Translations under genes and position numbers: made by a program
In this document: positions 19,228-28,672 of the stretch, piece by piece
Layout: every line of letters starts with the position of its first letter
Numbering within the stretch: position 1 is the stretch's first letter
From: Chryseobacterium vrystaatense
GTDB taxonomy: Bacteria; Bacteroidota; Bacteroidia; Flavobacteriales; Weeksellaceae
Length of the DNA stretch: 64,000 nt
NCBI RefSeq assembly: GCF_000737765.1
Contig: NZ_JPRI01000012.1
Coordinates: 434,001 to 498,000 of the forward strand
Direction of reading: 5' to 3'
Notes under the pieces: generated by a model
What the model was told of the DNA's origin: nothing
The model's input: the letters and a program-made list of their open reading frames with translations, nothing else
The model's database searches: none

Positions 19228-19257
19228 CAAAAATAAGTTTTTATTGGCTTTATTCAA
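19228..19257 (-). promoter_or_regulatory. Flavobacterial promoter for rsmG
   Basis: On the minus strand TTG (19257-19255) is followed after exactly 19 nt by TATTTTTG (19235-19228), matching TTG-N17-23-TAnnTTTG. The start codon is at 19209. Confidence 0.7.
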
Positions 19258-19271
19258 ACTTTCGATGGATA

Positions 19272-19298
19272 TAAAAAAAGACTGCTGTTCCGCAGTCT
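19272..19298 (-). terminator. Terminator after GLPGLI gene
   Basis: On the minus strand AGACTGC-loop-GCAGTCT (19298-19279) is followed by T7, 15 bp after the stop codon of the 19314 gene. Confidence 0.85.
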
Positions 19299-19313
19299 CT
19301 ATCTTTCCTGATT

Positions 19314-20141
19314 CTATTCTTTTTCAATAGGATTGTCGGACATTCTGAGTTTATTGGCAATCACCGCATCCATGCCGGCACCGCTTTTCTTAAGTGCATT
19401 GTAATCAAACTGGGCGACATAGCCATCCTTCAACTGCATTTCCAGTTTTCCTGCCTTGGAATCTATACTCATCCCTGCAATATCGTCCGCCGGAGAAAAA
19501 CTATACCCTTTGATGATCTTTTTGTACTCTGCATTGGTCATCTGCTTATTATTTTTAGGGATAAAAGCATATACAGTATTGATTTTTTTGATCTGGATCA
19601 GATTAAAAGCATGATCATTTTCAGAATCTTTGACCATTACAACCAATCCTGGAAGTCCACTGAACTTATACGGACCATCGTTCACAGGAAAATCCTTGCT
19701 GAACCAGGCTTCCCATTTTCTGCCTTTATAATCTGCTGTTGCTTTCTGACAATTCATAGTATTGATCTTCCTGAAATCATTCTCAATCTTCCACTGGGGA
19801 GCTTCATTATCTGTTGTCACCAGACTTACACTTTTAAATTTGTCATAAAAAAAAGCAGTCTTCTTTGTGTAATCTTTTTCAATGATATAATTCAAATTAC
19901 GGTCATAATGTTTTGCCTTTAACAGCGCAGGATAACTTTTATCAATACTGTAGGCAGAATCACGTTCATATTTTACAGCATTGGAATAGTAAGATTTTTT
20001 TCCATCTGTATCCAGATTCATATAATCGGTCACCAAAGAATCTTTCTGCCCTGCATCCGGTCTGAATTTATATTCGTAAACAAAACGATAACTCTGAGCG
20101 GAAAGTAAAGAAGCCCATAATAAAAACAAAAGTCTGTACAT
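19314..20141 (-). CDS. GLPGLI family protein
   Basis: The 275-aa protein has a signal peptide ending LLSAQ and the name-giving motif SGLPGLVVMV near residue 175. GLPGLI proteins are secreted, Bacteroidota-specific, and of unknown function, sometimes near TonB transporters. It stands alone between rsmG and the divergent aminotransferase gene, with its own terminator. Confidence 0.9.
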   Translation of the reverse strand: MYRLLFLLWASLLSAQSYRFVYEYKFRPDAGQKDSLVTDYMNLDTDGKKSYYSNAVKYERDSAYSIDKSYPALLKAKHYDRNLNYIIEKDYTKKTAFFYDKFKSVSLVTTDNEAPQWKIENDFRKINTMNCQKATADYKGRKWEAWFSKDFPVNDGPYKFSGLPGLVVMVKDSENDHAFNLIQIKKINTVYAFIPKNNKQMTNAEYKKIIKGYSFSPADDIAGMSIDSKAGKLEMQLKDGYVAQFDYNALKKSGAGMDAVIANKLRMSDNPIEKE

Positions 20142-20281
20142 TTTTCTGATCTGATATATTGTTAAAATACTGTTGAAGCAGGCTGAAGCATACTATTTCC
20201 AAATCTAATGATTAAATTAAAACCTGACAAAAATCTTTTTTCAGGTACCACTTTTATTTCCCGGCAAAACGTTTTTAATTA

Positions 20282-20289
20282 TATATTTG
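20282..20289 (+). promoter_or_regulatory. Flavobacterial -7 box for aminotransferase
   Basis: TATATTTG matches TAnnTTTG and lies 20 bp before the ATG at 20310, supporting that ATG over the upstream in-frame start at 20208. The -33 TTG is not well conserved. Confidence 0.55.
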
Positions 20290-20309
20290 TTAAAATTCAA
20301 AAACACCAT

Positions 20310-21503
20310 ATGGATAAACTTTCAGACAGAGTAAAGAGATTAGGTTACTCACAGACTTTCGTAATGTCCAACAAAGCAAGAGAAATGAAGGCCGCCGGCA
20401 TTGATGTGATCAGTCTTACTCTTGGCGAGCCGGATTTTGATGTACCGGATAATATTAAACAGGCAGCTTTTGATGCCATCAATCAAAATTACAGCCACTA
20501 CTCTCCTGTTCCGGGGTTTCTTGAACTGCGTGAAGCCATAGCCTACAAATTAAAGAGAGACAACAATTTAGACTATAAACCTACACAAATCTGTGTATCT
20601 AACGGAGCAAAACAAGCTATTTTAAATGTTCTTGCTTCTGTAATTAATGATGGCGATGAAGTACTTCTTCCTGCTCCATATTGGGTAAGCTACGACGAAA
20701 TGGTAAAAATGATGGGAGGAAATTCTGTAATGCTTCCCACTTCTTATGTTACTGATTTTAAAATAACAGCAGAACAGCTTGAAGAATCCATTACGGATAA
20801 AACCAAAGCAATCCTTTTCAGTTCTCCATGCAATCCATCTGGTGGATATTACACGTACGATGAACTTAAGTCTATGGCGAAAGTTATTGCTAAATATCCT
20901 CACGTAACCGTTATCTCTGACGAAATCTACGAGTATATCAACTACGAAACAAAAACGACTTCCATCGCACAGTTTCCTGAAATTTATGAACAAACCGCTG
21001 TTATCAACGGAATGTCTAAGGCTTTTGCGATGACAGGATGGAGAATAGGATACTCTGCCTGTCCGGAATGGCTCGCTAAGGCCTGTGAAAAGATCCAGGG
21101 ACAAATGACCAGCGGAGCCAATACCGTAGCACAGAGAGCTTCCATTACCGCTTTAAAAACAGATCCTTCTGAATATAAATATATGATCGACGCTTTTCAA
21201 AAAAGAAGAGATATTGTATATGATCTGATGAAAGAGATTCCAGGATTTAAAGTATTGCTTCCAAAAGCTGCCTTTTACTTTTTCCCGGATATTTCCCACT
21301 ATATAGGCAAAACTCTTGATGGCACAGAAATTAAAGATTCTGATGATTTCGCGATGTTTTTATTGGAAAAAGCTCATGTAGGATGCGTAGGCGGAGTTTC
21401 TTTCGGAAGTCCTGAATGCATTAGATTCTCTTATGCAGCTTCTGAAGAAGACCTTAGAGAAGCAATGAGAAGAATTAAAAATACACTGGAGAAATTCAGT
21501 TAA
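20310..21503 (+). CDS. Pyridoxal-phosphate aminotransferase (class I, aspartate-aminotransferase-like)
   Basis: I start the protein at MDKLSDRVKRLGYSQ (397 aa); the frame is open further upstream but that prefix overlaps the promoter and has no family similarity. Class I motifs include SLTLGEPDFDVP, SNGAKQAI, APYWVSY, SSPCNPSGG, the PLP-lysine motif GMSKAFAMTGWRIGY and the carboxylate-binding Arg near the C-terminus (IRFSYA). It probably transaminates aspartate or a related amino acid in the cytoplasm. The exact amino acid is not certain. Confidence 0.92.
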   Translation: MDKLSDRVKRLGYSQTFVMSNKAREMKAAGIDVISLTLGEPDFDVPDNIKQAAFDAINQNYSHYSPVPGFLELREAIAYKLKRDNNLDYKPTQICVSNGAKQAILNVLASVINDGDEVLLPAPYWVSYDEMVKMMGGNSVMLPTSYVTDFKITAEQLEESITDKTKAILFSSPCNPSGGYYTYDELKSMAKVIAKYPHVTVISDEIYEYINYETKTTSIAQFPEIYEQTAVINGMSKAFAMTGWRIGYSACPEWLAKACEKIQGQMTSGANTVAQRASITALKTDPSEYKYMIDAFQKRRDIVYDLMKEIPGFKVLLPKAAFYFFPDISHYIGKTLDGTEIKDSDDFAMFLLEKAHVGCVGGVSFGSPECIRFSYAASEEDLREAMRRIKNTLEKFS

Positions 21504-21533
21504 TCATTACAAAACAAAACACAGTACATCAAA

Positions 21534-24473
21534 ATGAATCTGTTAAAAAAACTAACAATAGCCACAAGCATCGCCGCCGCAAGTTTTGCAGGTTATGCTT
21601 ACGGGCAGGATTTCCAGTGGAAAGAAGCTACTTCTAAGGGTTACAAATATAAATACGTTACAAATGACCCTACTTCCGCAAGATACTACACTTTAAAAAA
21701 CGGATTGACGGTCATTCTGAGTCCGACGAGCAAAGATCCAAGAATTCAAGCGTACATCGCAACAAAAGCAGGAAGTAAGACTGACCCTGCAGATCATACA
21801 GGTCTTGCTCATTATCTGGAGCACATGCTTTTCAAAGGAACCGACAAATTTGGCTCTAAAGACTGGTCAAAGGAAAAACCTCTTCTGGATCAGATCGATG
21901 CGCTGTATGAGAAATACAACAAAACTCAGGACGAAGCTAAAAGAAAAGAAATCTACAAAGAGATCGACAAGGTTTCCGGAGAAGCTGCAAAATATGCCAT
22001 TGCCAATGAATATGACAAAATGATGGCAGGTATGGGAGCCGACGGAACCAACGCCTTCACTTCTTTTGAGCAAACTGTATACACTGAAGACATTCCGGCT
22101 AATGTTATTGATAAGTTCCTTGCTGTACAGGCAGAAAGATTCAGAGAACCTGTCCTGAGACTTTTCCATACGGAACTTGAGGCTGTATATGAAGAGAAAA
22201 ACAGATCTCTTGATGATGATGGAGATAAAGTTTTCGACACCATGTTTGCGAATCTTTTCCCTAATAACAACTATGGAAAGCAAACAACAATCGGAACGAT
22301 TGAGCATTTAAAGAACCCTTCTCTTCATGCCATCAGAGACTATTACAATAACTTCTATGTACCCAACAATATGGGGGTCATCCTGTCAGGGGATTTTAAT
22401 CCTGATGAAGTAATTGCAAAAATCGACAAAGCATTTTCTTATATGCAGCCGAAAGCTGTTCCGGAATATAAAATCGGCCAGGAAAAGCCAATCACTGCTC
22501 CCGTAATCAAAGAAGTAACAGGACCTAATCCCGAAAGTGTCATGCTGGGATTCAGATTCCCCGGGGCCTCTACCAAAGATGCGAGGTTATTAAATCTTGT
22601 TGGAAATATGCTGACCAACGGGCAGGCAGGATTAATTGATCTTGATCTGGTAAAAAAACAGAAATTGCTTGGAGCATCAGCTTTCTCTTATGCCTTAAAG
22701 GATTACTCTGTTCTGCTTTTACAGGGAAAACCCACGGAAGGACAATCTCTGGATGAAGTAAAGAATCTTTTACTTCAGGAAATAGATAAACTAAGAAAAG
22801 GTGAGTTTTCTGACGATCTGATTCAATCCATCGTCAACAACGAAAAGAAAAACATCATCCAGAAAGATGAGAAATACTCATCAAGAGCAAGCATACTGAT
22901 GGATGAGTTCACTTCAGACATAGATCATAAAGCCAGTCTGGAATATGTGGACGAAATTTCCAAGCTTACCAAGAAGGACATCATGGACTTTGTTGCAAAA
23001 TATCTTCAGAATAACAATTACGTAGCTGTATACAAAAGAAAAGGCGAAGATAAAAGTATCGTAAAAGTTGATAAACCAACCATCACACCTGTATCTGTCA
23101 ATAGAGAAGATCAGTCACCTTTTCTGAAGAAGATTGACGAAATGCCTGAAAATGCAATTTCACCCATATGGCTGAATTACAATAAGGACATTGCAAAAAA
23201 TAAACTGGGAGCGGTAGATATACTTTCTGTAAAAAATACGGATAATGCTCTGTTTAGAATGTATTACCACTTTGATTCAGGAAAATGGAATAATAAAATG
23301 CTTCCATTAGCTGCAGAATACCTTCAGTATCTTGGAACAAAAAACAAATCGTCCGAAACGATCAGTAAAGAATTTTACAAACTGGCTTCGAGCTTCAATG
23401 TCATCGCCGGAAATGAAGAAACCTATGTGTCGCTGGAAGGATTAAATGAAAACTTCGACAAGACCATCGCTTTATTTGAAGATCTGATTAAAAATTCTCA
23501 GGCAGATCAGACTGCTTTAGAGGCATACAAAATAAGATTAAAGAAAGCCAGAGCCAATGCCAAACAGAACAAGGCTACCATCATGGCAGGACTGAGAAGC
23601 TATGCACAGTTTGGTGCACAAAATCCATTCAATAATGTTTTGAGTGATGCTGAACTTGATGCTTTAAAAGCTGAAGATCTGGTTTCTATCCTTCACGACC
23701 TGTTTAACTTCAAGCACAAGGTCCTTTACTATGGTCCAAAATCCGGAAATGAAGTGACAGCTTCCCTTACTCCTGTTCACAAACTTCCCGCTACTTTAAA
23801 AGACCTTCCGAAGAGCAAGACTTTCACTCAGATAGCGACAGATAAAAACAAAGTATTATTTGCTCACTACGATATGGTACAGGCAGAAGTATTCTGGGTA
23901 AGAAACTCTGATCAGTACAATTCTACCATAACTCCTACAGTAAGCCTTTTTAACAACTATTTCGGAGGAGGAATGGGATCTATTGTTTTCCAGACAATCA
24001 GAGAGTCTAAAGCACTGGCCTATTCTACTTACTCCTATTTTGCACTGCCAAGTAAGAAAGAAGACAAAAATATGATCATGGCTTATGTAGGAACCCAGGC
24101 AGATAAATTCAATGAGTCGACTACAGCAATGAACGAGCTCTTAAATAATCTTCCTAAATCTGAGCAGCTTTTTGAAACAGCGAAAAGCGGATTGAAAAAA
24201 TCTATTGCGTCCGAAAGAATTACTCAGGACGGTATTATTTTCTCTTACCTGAAAGCTCAGAAACTTGGTAACAACACCGATATCAGAAAGAATGTTTACG
24301 AACAGGCTCCAAAGCTTTCCTTTACTGACATCAGCAGTTTCCATGACAAGGAGATGAAAAGCAAGAATTACACGTACTGCCTTGTTGCTTCTCAAGACAA
24401 AGTAAATGAAGCCGATATGCAAAAACTCGGCGAGGTCAAAAAACTCAACTTAACCGAAATATTTGGTTATTAA
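21534..24473 (+). CDS. M16 family zinc metallopeptidase (insulinase/PqqL type)
   Basis: The 979-aa protein has a signal peptide (ending GYAYGQ) and the inverted zinc motif HYLEH at residues 93-97 with the distal Glu in LEAVYEEKNR. The length equals two M16 halves in one chain, an active N-terminal and an inactive C-terminal half with GGGMGSIVFQTIRESKALAYS. Such periplasmic enzymes degrade peptides in a closed chamber. It begins 30 bp after the aminotransferase stop and ends in a clear terminator. Confidence 0.93.
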   Translation: MNLLKKLTIATSIAAASFAGYAYGQDFQWKEATSKGYKYKYVTNDPTSARYYTLKNGLTVILSPTSKDPRIQAYIATKAGSKTDPADHTGLAHYLEHMLFKGTDKFGSKDWSKEKPLLDQIDALYEKYNKTQDEAKRKEIYKEIDKVSGEAAKYAIANEYDKMMAGMGADGTNAFTSFEQTVYTEDIPANVIDKFLAVQAERFREPVLRLFHTELEAVYEEKNRSLDDDGDKVFDTMFANLFPNNNYGKQTTIGTIEHLKNPSLHAIRDYYNNFYVPNNMGVILSGDFNPDEVIAKIDKAFSYMQPKAVPEYKIGQEKPITAPVIKEVTGPNPESVMLGFRFPGASTKDARLLNLVGNMLTNGQAGLIDLDLVKKQKLLGASAFSYALKDYSVLLLQGKPTEGQSLDEVKNLLLQEIDKLRKGEFSDDLIQSIVNNEKKNIIQKDEKYSSRASILMDEFTSDIDHKASLEYVDEISKLTKKDIMDFVAKYLQNNNYVAVYKRKGEDKSIVKVDKPTITPVSVNREDQSPFLKKIDEMPENAISPIWLNYNKDIAKNKLGAVDILSVKNTDNALFRMYYHFDSGKWNNKMLPLAAEYLQYLGTKNKSSETISKEFYKLASSFNVIAGNEETYVSLEGLNENFDKTIALFEDLIKNSQADQTALEAYKIRLKKARANAKQNKATIMAGLRSYAQFGAQNPFNNVLSDAELDALKAEDLVSILHDLFNFKHKVLYYGPKSGNEVTASLTPVHKLPATLKDLPKSKTFTQIATDKNKVLFAHYDMVQAEVFWVRNSDQYNSTITPTVSLFNNYFGGGMGSIVFQTIRESKALAYSTYSYFALPSKKEDKNMIMAYVGTQADKFNESTTAMNELLNNLPKSEQLFETAKSGLKKSIASERITQDGIIFSYLKAQKLGNNTDIRKNVYEQAPKLSFTDISSFHDKEMKSKNYTYCLVASQDKVNEADMQKLGEVKKLNLTEIFGY

Positions 24474-24481
24474 AATAAAGT

Positions 24482-24510
24482 AAAAGCTCTGATTTCAGGG
24501 CTTTTTTTCT
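24482..24510 (+). terminator. Terminator after M16 peptidase
   Basis: AAAGC-t-CTGA / TCAG-g-GCTTT stem followed by a T7 run, about 10 bp after the stop. Confidence 0.8.
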
Positions 24511-24556
24511 TTAGATCCATTAAAAACAATTATAGATTTTATTTATCGATATTCAT

Positions 24557-24587
24557 TTGTTCGATAGATGAAATATTTATATATTTG
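24557..24587 (+). promoter_or_regulatory. Flavobacterial promoter for peroxiredoxin
   Basis: TTG (24557-24559), 20-nt spacer, TATATTTG (24580-24587). It sits 31 bp before the ATG at 24619 and inside the longer in-frame extension, which supports the shorter protein start. Confidence 0.75.
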
Positions 24588-24618
24588 CATTAGAAAATTT
24601 AATATAAAACAGAAAATT

Positions 24619-25251
24619 ATGTCTTTAGTAGGAAAAAAATTCCCAAATGTAACAATCGATGCTATGTCTGAAATGGGTGATGATCTTAGAATCAACATCC
24701 TTGAGGAAGCTACTTCTAACCAACAAAAAGTGATCCTGTTCTGGTATCCAAAAGATTTCACTTTCGTATGTCCTACAGAGCTTCACGCTTTTCAGGATGC
24801 TTTAGGTGAATTCGCAAAAAGAAACACTAAAGTAATCGGTGCTTCTTGTGATACTAACGAAGTACACTTTGCATGGTTGAACACAGCGAAAGACAACGGA
24901 GGTATCGAAGGAGTAACTTACCCACTTTTAGCTGATACTCACAGACAATTAGCTAACATTTTAGGAATCGTAGATCAGGATTTCGAATACAATGAAGATG
25001 GAGAAGAAACTTTCACAGGTTCTAACGTGACTTACAGAGCAACTTACCTTATTGACGAAACAGGAAAAATTTTCCATGAGTCTGTAAACGATATGCCTTT
25101 AGGAAGAAACGTAAAAGAATATTTAAGATTAATCGACGCTTACACTCACGTTCAAAAACATGGTGAAGTATGTCCTGCAAACTGGGAAGAAGGAAAAGAC
25201 GCAATGAAAGCTGACAGAAATTCTACCGCAGAATACTTAGCTAAGAACTAA
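24619..25251 (+). CDS. Peroxiredoxin (AhpC/TSA family)
   Basis: The 210-aa protein begins MSLVGKKFPNVTIDAM. It has the peroxidatic Cys in FVCPTELHAF (about residue 51) and the resolving Cys in EVCPANW (about residue 171), so it is a typical 2-Cys peroxiredoxin that reduces peroxides in the cytoplasm. Codon use looks optimised (many TCT, GGT, ACT), suggesting high expression. It is followed by a thioredoxin-like gene, which could be its reductant. Confidence 0.95.
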   Translation: MSLVGKKFPNVTIDAMSEMGDDLRINILEEATSNQQKVILFWYPKDFTFVCPTELHAFQDALGEFAKRNTKVIGASCDTNEVHFAWLNTAKDNGGIEGVTYPLLADTHRQLANILGIVDQDFEYNEDGEETFTGSNVTYRATYLIDETGKIFHESVNDMPLGRNVKEYLRLIDAYTHVQKHGEVCPANWEEGKDAMKADRNSTAEYLAKN

Positions 25252-25262
25252 TTAAAACAATA

Positions 25263-25375
25263 TAACAATGTAGCAATTACAATAATCTGGCAATAGACTA
25301 ATGTAACAATATTTAAAATTTAAAATTCATATTTTAATTCTTAAACTGTTACACGATAAAATTGCTACATTGTTA
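25263..25375. repeat. Inverted-repeat element between peroxiredoxin and thioredoxin genes
   Basis: TAACAATGTAGCAATT at 25263-25278 is repeated perfectly in inverse orientation at 25360-25375, with an AT-rich centre that contains further copies of the 'gtaacaat' word. The arms could fold into a long hairpin in the mRNA between the two genes. No coding potential is seen. Confidence 0.6.
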
Positions 25376-25399
25376 AATTTAATTTTAAAATTTAATTTT

Positions 25400-25708
25400 A
25401 TGTATACAGAATTAACAGAAGATACTTTACAAAATATAGTTAACGACAACGAAAAAGTAGTTGTGCAGTATGGTGCAACATGGTGCGGAAACTGCAGAAT
25501 CATGAAGCCCAAATTCAAAAAATTAGCATCAGAAAACGAGGATATTCCTTTCTTATACGTAGATGCTGAAAAGCTTCCTGAAAGCAGAAAATTAGCCACT
25601 GTTGACAACCTTCCTACTTTCGCAGTTTTTAAAAACGGTGAATTGGTGAATCAGGTTCAGAGCAACCAGGCTGAAAGTTTAATTAATCTTTTTAACGAAT
25701 TACAATAA
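25400..25708 (+). CDS. Thioredoxin-family protein
   Basis: Starting at the ATG at 25400 gives a 102-aa single-domain thioredoxin fold (YTELTEDTLQNIV...). The active site is WCGNC rather than the usual WCGPC, which normally shifts redox potential. It lies between a 2-Cys peroxiredoxin and a small conserved gene that begins on its stop codon (TAATG), so it is probably the electron donor or part of the same peroxide-response set. There is no signal peptide, so it is cytoplasmic. Confidence 0.9.
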   Translation: MYTELTEDTLQNIVNDNEKVVVQYGATWCGNCRIMKPKFKKLASENEDIPFLYVDAEKLPESRKLATVDNLPTFAVFKNGELVNQVQSNQAESLINLFNELQ

Positions 25709-25956
25709 TGAAGTTACCCGTAATCAGACAGTTTTATCAGAATCAGACCCCTGAAAATCTTGAAAAAACATTAGAAGTACTGGAAAGCTTCTGCGAATTC
25801 AGAGGTACCAGCGAAGAAGATTTAAATGTAGCTGGAGAACTGATCACTAATATCTGCGGTGCCCTGGAAGTACACGCCAGCGTTCAGAATGGAATGACCG
25901 AAAAAGATGCTCTTAATTCTTTTGCACAGAAAGTTTTAGGATCAATCGATAAATAA
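25708..25956 (+). CDS. Small conserved protein (DUF6952-like)
   Basis: This 82-aa acidic, mostly helical protein begins MKLPVIRQFYQNQTPENLEKT. Its ATG overlaps the thioredoxin stop by one base (TAATG), a strong sign of translational coupling. I recall a Bacteroidota family called DUF6952 in this position, but the name is from memory. Function is unknown; a role linked to peroxiredoxin/thioredoxin is inference from position. Confidence 0.8.
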   Translation: MKLPVIRQFYQNQTPENLEKTLEVLESFCEFRGTSEEDLNVAGELITNICGALEVHASVQNGMTEKDALNSFAQKVLGSIDK

Positions 25957-26035
25957 ATTACTTATTGAATCATCTGGTGATTTCATAAATAAGATATTAT
26001 AAAAACACAATATTACTGAGGACTTTCCTCAATAC

Positions 26036-26257
26036 CTATTTTCTCAATTCTTTAATTTCAATCATAAGAGACGGCTTAAAAGCTTCTGTGATATGCCATT
26101 GCTGATGCAGTTGCCACTCTTCATATGGATTAAAGAATCCATCAAAATCCCGGTGAATGTCATCAGGATTTTTTGGATTCAGACATTAAGACTGAATGAT
26201 TCAGAGATATTAAAAACATCATTCTTATTCCAAAAACACACTTCACTTATCAAAGAT
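26036..26257 (-). pseudogene. Decayed gene fragment (frameshifted C-terminus)
   Basis: In the 448-bp gap before the BI-1 gene the minus strand reads as protein in two frames that abut: about 24 codons (SLISEVCFWNKNDVFNIS...) ending near 26185, then about 49 codons (...DDIHRDFDGFFNPYEEWQ..., closing MIEIKELRK and a stop at 26036-26038). Neither has a start codon. The composition is unlike random AT-rich DNA, so I read it as a relic with a frameshift; no family is recognised. Confidence 0.4.
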
Positions 26258-26302
26258 TAACAATACTTATTTGTTTGATATTTTCTTCTTAAAGCTAAAA
26301 AG

Positions 26303-26334
26303 CTAAAAAAAATCCTGATGAAATATCATCAGGA
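26303..26334 (-). terminator. Terminator after BI-1 family gene
   Basis: On the minus strand TCCTGATGA-loop-TCATCAGGA is followed by a T8 tract. Confidence 0.85.
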
Positions 26335-26404
26335 ACATTATTTTATGAAAGATTAAATCTGAATTTTCAATTTTTAATTCATCATTTTTCACTCTTCATT
26401 TACA

Positions 26405-27094
26405 TTAACTTCTTCTGCTCATTAAGATTCTCAGAATGTACCAGAACAGCAACATAATCGATGCAAAAAGCTGTAAAGACGCTCCCACATACTGTCCTGT
26501 AGTGTATACGTTTTTAAGTTTACTGGTTTCATACAGAATACTTGCAGAAGCCAAAACCACCATTCCAACTGAGAACCAAAGCCCAAGGTTGAAGCTGAAA
26601 ATAGCTCCCGCTACAATCGTTCCTATCGAAAGAAAACCTCCGATAATGATGATATTTCTTAAGAATGAAAAATCTCTTTTAGAAGTAAATGCCACTAATG
26701 AAAGTCCTGCAAACATAGCAACTGTTAACATCGCAGCCTGGAAAATAATATTACCCCCTCCCTGCATTCCGGCAGCAATAAAAATCATAGGCATAAAGAT
26801 CAGGGCTTCCAGTATAATATAAAAACCAAGTCCGAAATACTGTGTAGTCCTGCTTTGAGAAAGAGACCATTTAGAAGCCAGCATCGAAGCCAGCCAGAAT
26901 ACTCCGATGATCAGCAACCACGAATATTTCTGTCCAACCATCATAGCAATGACCTCCACCGGAACAGTTTTAAGTAAAATAGTTTCGACCCCGATAAAAG
27001 CCAGGATCGATAAAGCAACGTGCAAATACGTTTTTCTGTAAAAAGCCGCCTTTTCCACATCTGAGGAATGAGCCACTAAAACATCTGTCATCAT
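26405..27094 (-). CDS. Bax inhibitor-1/YccA family membrane protein
   Basis: The 229-aa protein has seven hydrophobic segments and the family-typical tail with LYETSKL and ASIMLLFWYILRIL. BI-1/YccA proteins are inner-membrane proteins, some acting as pH-sensitive calcium leak channels or FtsH modulators; the role here is not defined. The start has two adjacent ATGs (27092-27094 and 27089-27091). It follows the 27122 gene by 27 bp. Confidence 0.9.
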   Translation of the reverse strand: MMTDVLVAHSSDVEKAAFYRKTYLHVALSILAFIGVETILLKTVPVEVIAMMVGQKYSWLLIIGVFWLASMLASKWSLSQSRTTQYFGLGFYIILEALIFMPMIFIAAGMQGGGNIIFQAAMLTVAMFAGLSLVAFTSKRDFSFLRNIIIIGGFLSIGTIVAGAIFSFNLGLWFSVGMVVLASASILYETSKLKNVYTTGQYVGASLQLFASIMLLFWYILRILMSRRS

Positions 27095-27121
27095 AGTTAT
27101 ACTTTATTATTTGAATATTAA

Positions 27122-27565
27122 TTATTTATCCTTCTTTGCAGGCATTACCCCAAGTATTTTTCCATCCTCTTCAAATACAGCCATAATTACCTCTTTTGAA
27201 GAAGAATCTCCTGCGTATTTATAGTTAATGCTTGGCAGGCTGGATCCGTCCATTAGTTTATGGTATCCCGTTTTTAAAATCTCCAGCTTTTTGTTAACAT
27301 CAAAGCCTTCTTTCACCTTTTTCAGAACATCGTCTGTAACGATTTCTTTTACTTTATCTGAAAGTAACAAGTCAATTGCAGGACGGTCCGAAGATTTCAA
27401 TGCTGTGACAAACTTTAAAAAGTTCTCATTATACAGATTAATCTTTTCTTTAGTAAGCTGTACCTGAACTTCTTTCTGAGCTTTCTCAACCTTTACGCCG
27501 GTTACTTTCTGAGCAAACATCAGTTGTGCAGCAAGCATTGTAAGTCCTAAAAATATTTTTTTCAT
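27122..27565 (-). CDS. Secreted hypothetical protein (147 aa)
   Basis: A clear signal peptide (MKKIFLGLTMLAAQLMFAQ) is followed by a charged, Lys-rich helical domain of about 125 residues. It contains no Cys and no motif that I recognise. It could be periplasmic and of the DUF4878-like or lumazine-like small-protein class, but that is not supported well enough to name. It is upstream of BI-1 in the same direction. Confidence 0.7.
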   Translation of the reverse strand: MKKIFLGLTMLAAQLMFAQKVTGVKVEKAQKEVQVQLTKEKINLYNENFLKFVTALKSSDRPAIDLLLSDKVKEIVTDDVLKKVKEGFDVNKKLEILKTGYHKLMDGSSLPSINYKYAGDSSSKEVIMAVFEEDGKILGVMPAKKDK

Positions 27566-27609
27566 AATTATTAGATTTTTGGTAAAATTGGTGAGTTAAG
27601 ATACGAAAA

Positions 27610-28644
27610 TCAGACCACTTCCAAAAATTTCATCGTATCTACATTATCAGCATAAGTATCCAACGACGGGTGCTGCGCTTCTCCAAAAGGAATAGAATCC
27701 AACCCAAGCTCTTCTTTGGCAACGATGCACTGGATATTTTCTTCATTTTCAGCGATGAAATTTTCAACCTCTTCCAAAGATGAATATCTGCTGAAATTGA
27801 TCACAGATAGTGGACTGAAAAGCTTTTCATCCTCTTTCATCATCACAAAGTTATTATCCCAGAATTTATCCTGATTCAGAAGGTAAACCGCTCTGTTATA
27901 GTCATAATTATTCGCATATTTATGATGATTGATAATATCCTGGAATCCTACGAAGCTCTCAAAAAGCCTGTCGATCACAAAATCTTCAGGGATAAAAACT
28001 CTCGTCACATTTCTGCATCCAAGCCCGAAATATCTGAAAATATCTTCAGCAAGCAGTTGAAGTTCCTCAGGAGTTTCATCTCCCTTTAAAACAGCTGCAG
28101 AAGTCCTGTTTTTTCTGATAATGCTTAAATGATTTTTGAAATAGTACTCAAGGTATCGTGCCGTATTATTGCTTCCTGTTGCAATCACAGCATCAAAGTT
28201 TTCCAGTCTTTCAACAAATTCAAACTGAACAGCCCCACCGGAAAACTCATTCCATTTTTTCAAAAGGAAAGGAACCATCAGCTTATCCTTTGAAGAAAGT
28301 TTAATTAACGGGATATGTCCGCTTAAGACAACCGATATCACATCATGGAATCCTACCAGAGGAATATTTCCGGCCAGAATCAATCCTACTCTTTTTGAAA
28401 TTTTAGAGACGGAATAGTTTCTGATCCAGTTATTTATATTTTCCTGAGTGAGCAGGTTAGCCCACTCGTTAAGAGCAAATTTCTGATTATCAATGGTAAA
28501 CCATGGATTCTCTATTTCAGATCTTTTGAGTAATAATTCGAACTCAGTATCAGTCCCATTATCATCTTCTGTATTCTTTGCTAAATACTCTTTTATATAC
28601 TCACTTAACTTAATAAGTCCTAAAACTTGATTTTCGATATTCAT
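27610..28644 (-). CDS. Acyl-CoA reductase (LuxC family)
   Basis: The 344-aa protein matches LuxC-type acyl-CoA reductases, with an aldehyde-dehydrogenase-like fold: LAGNIPLVGFHD, IPLIKLSSKD, ATGSNNTARYLEYYF and the FGLGCRNVTRVF segment carrying the nucleophile Cys. It would reduce a fatty acyl-CoA to an aldehyde with NADPH. It is divergent from a ferredoxin gene across 59 bp. No luciferase or fatty-acid reductase partners are nearby, so the physiological substrate is unknown. Confidence 0.85.
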   Translation of the reverse strand: MNIENQVLGLIKLSEYIKEYLAKNTEDDNGTDTEFELLLKRSEIENPWFTIDNQKFALNEWANLLTQENINNWIRNYSVSKISKRVGLILAGNIPLVGFHDVISVVLSGHIPLIKLSSKDKLMVPFLLKKWNEFSGGAVQFEFVERLENFDAVIATGSNNTARYLEYYFKNHLSIIRKNRTSAAVLKGDETPEELQLLAEDIFRYFGLGCRNVTRVFIPEDFVIDRLFESFVGFQDIINHHKYANNYDYNRAVYLLNQDKFWDNNFVMMKEDEKLFSPLSVINFSRYSSLEEVENFIAENEENIQCIVAKEELGLDSIPFGEAQHPSLDTYADNVDTMKFLEVV

Positions 28645-28672
28645 AATTACTTTTAAATTGGGGAATATTTTG

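Noticed and set aside
20208..20309. Upstream extension of the aminotransferase
   Set aside because: It covers the -7 box and has no class I similarity.
24568..24618. Upstream extension of the peroxiredoxin
   Set aside because: It covers the promoter; family members begin at the later Met.
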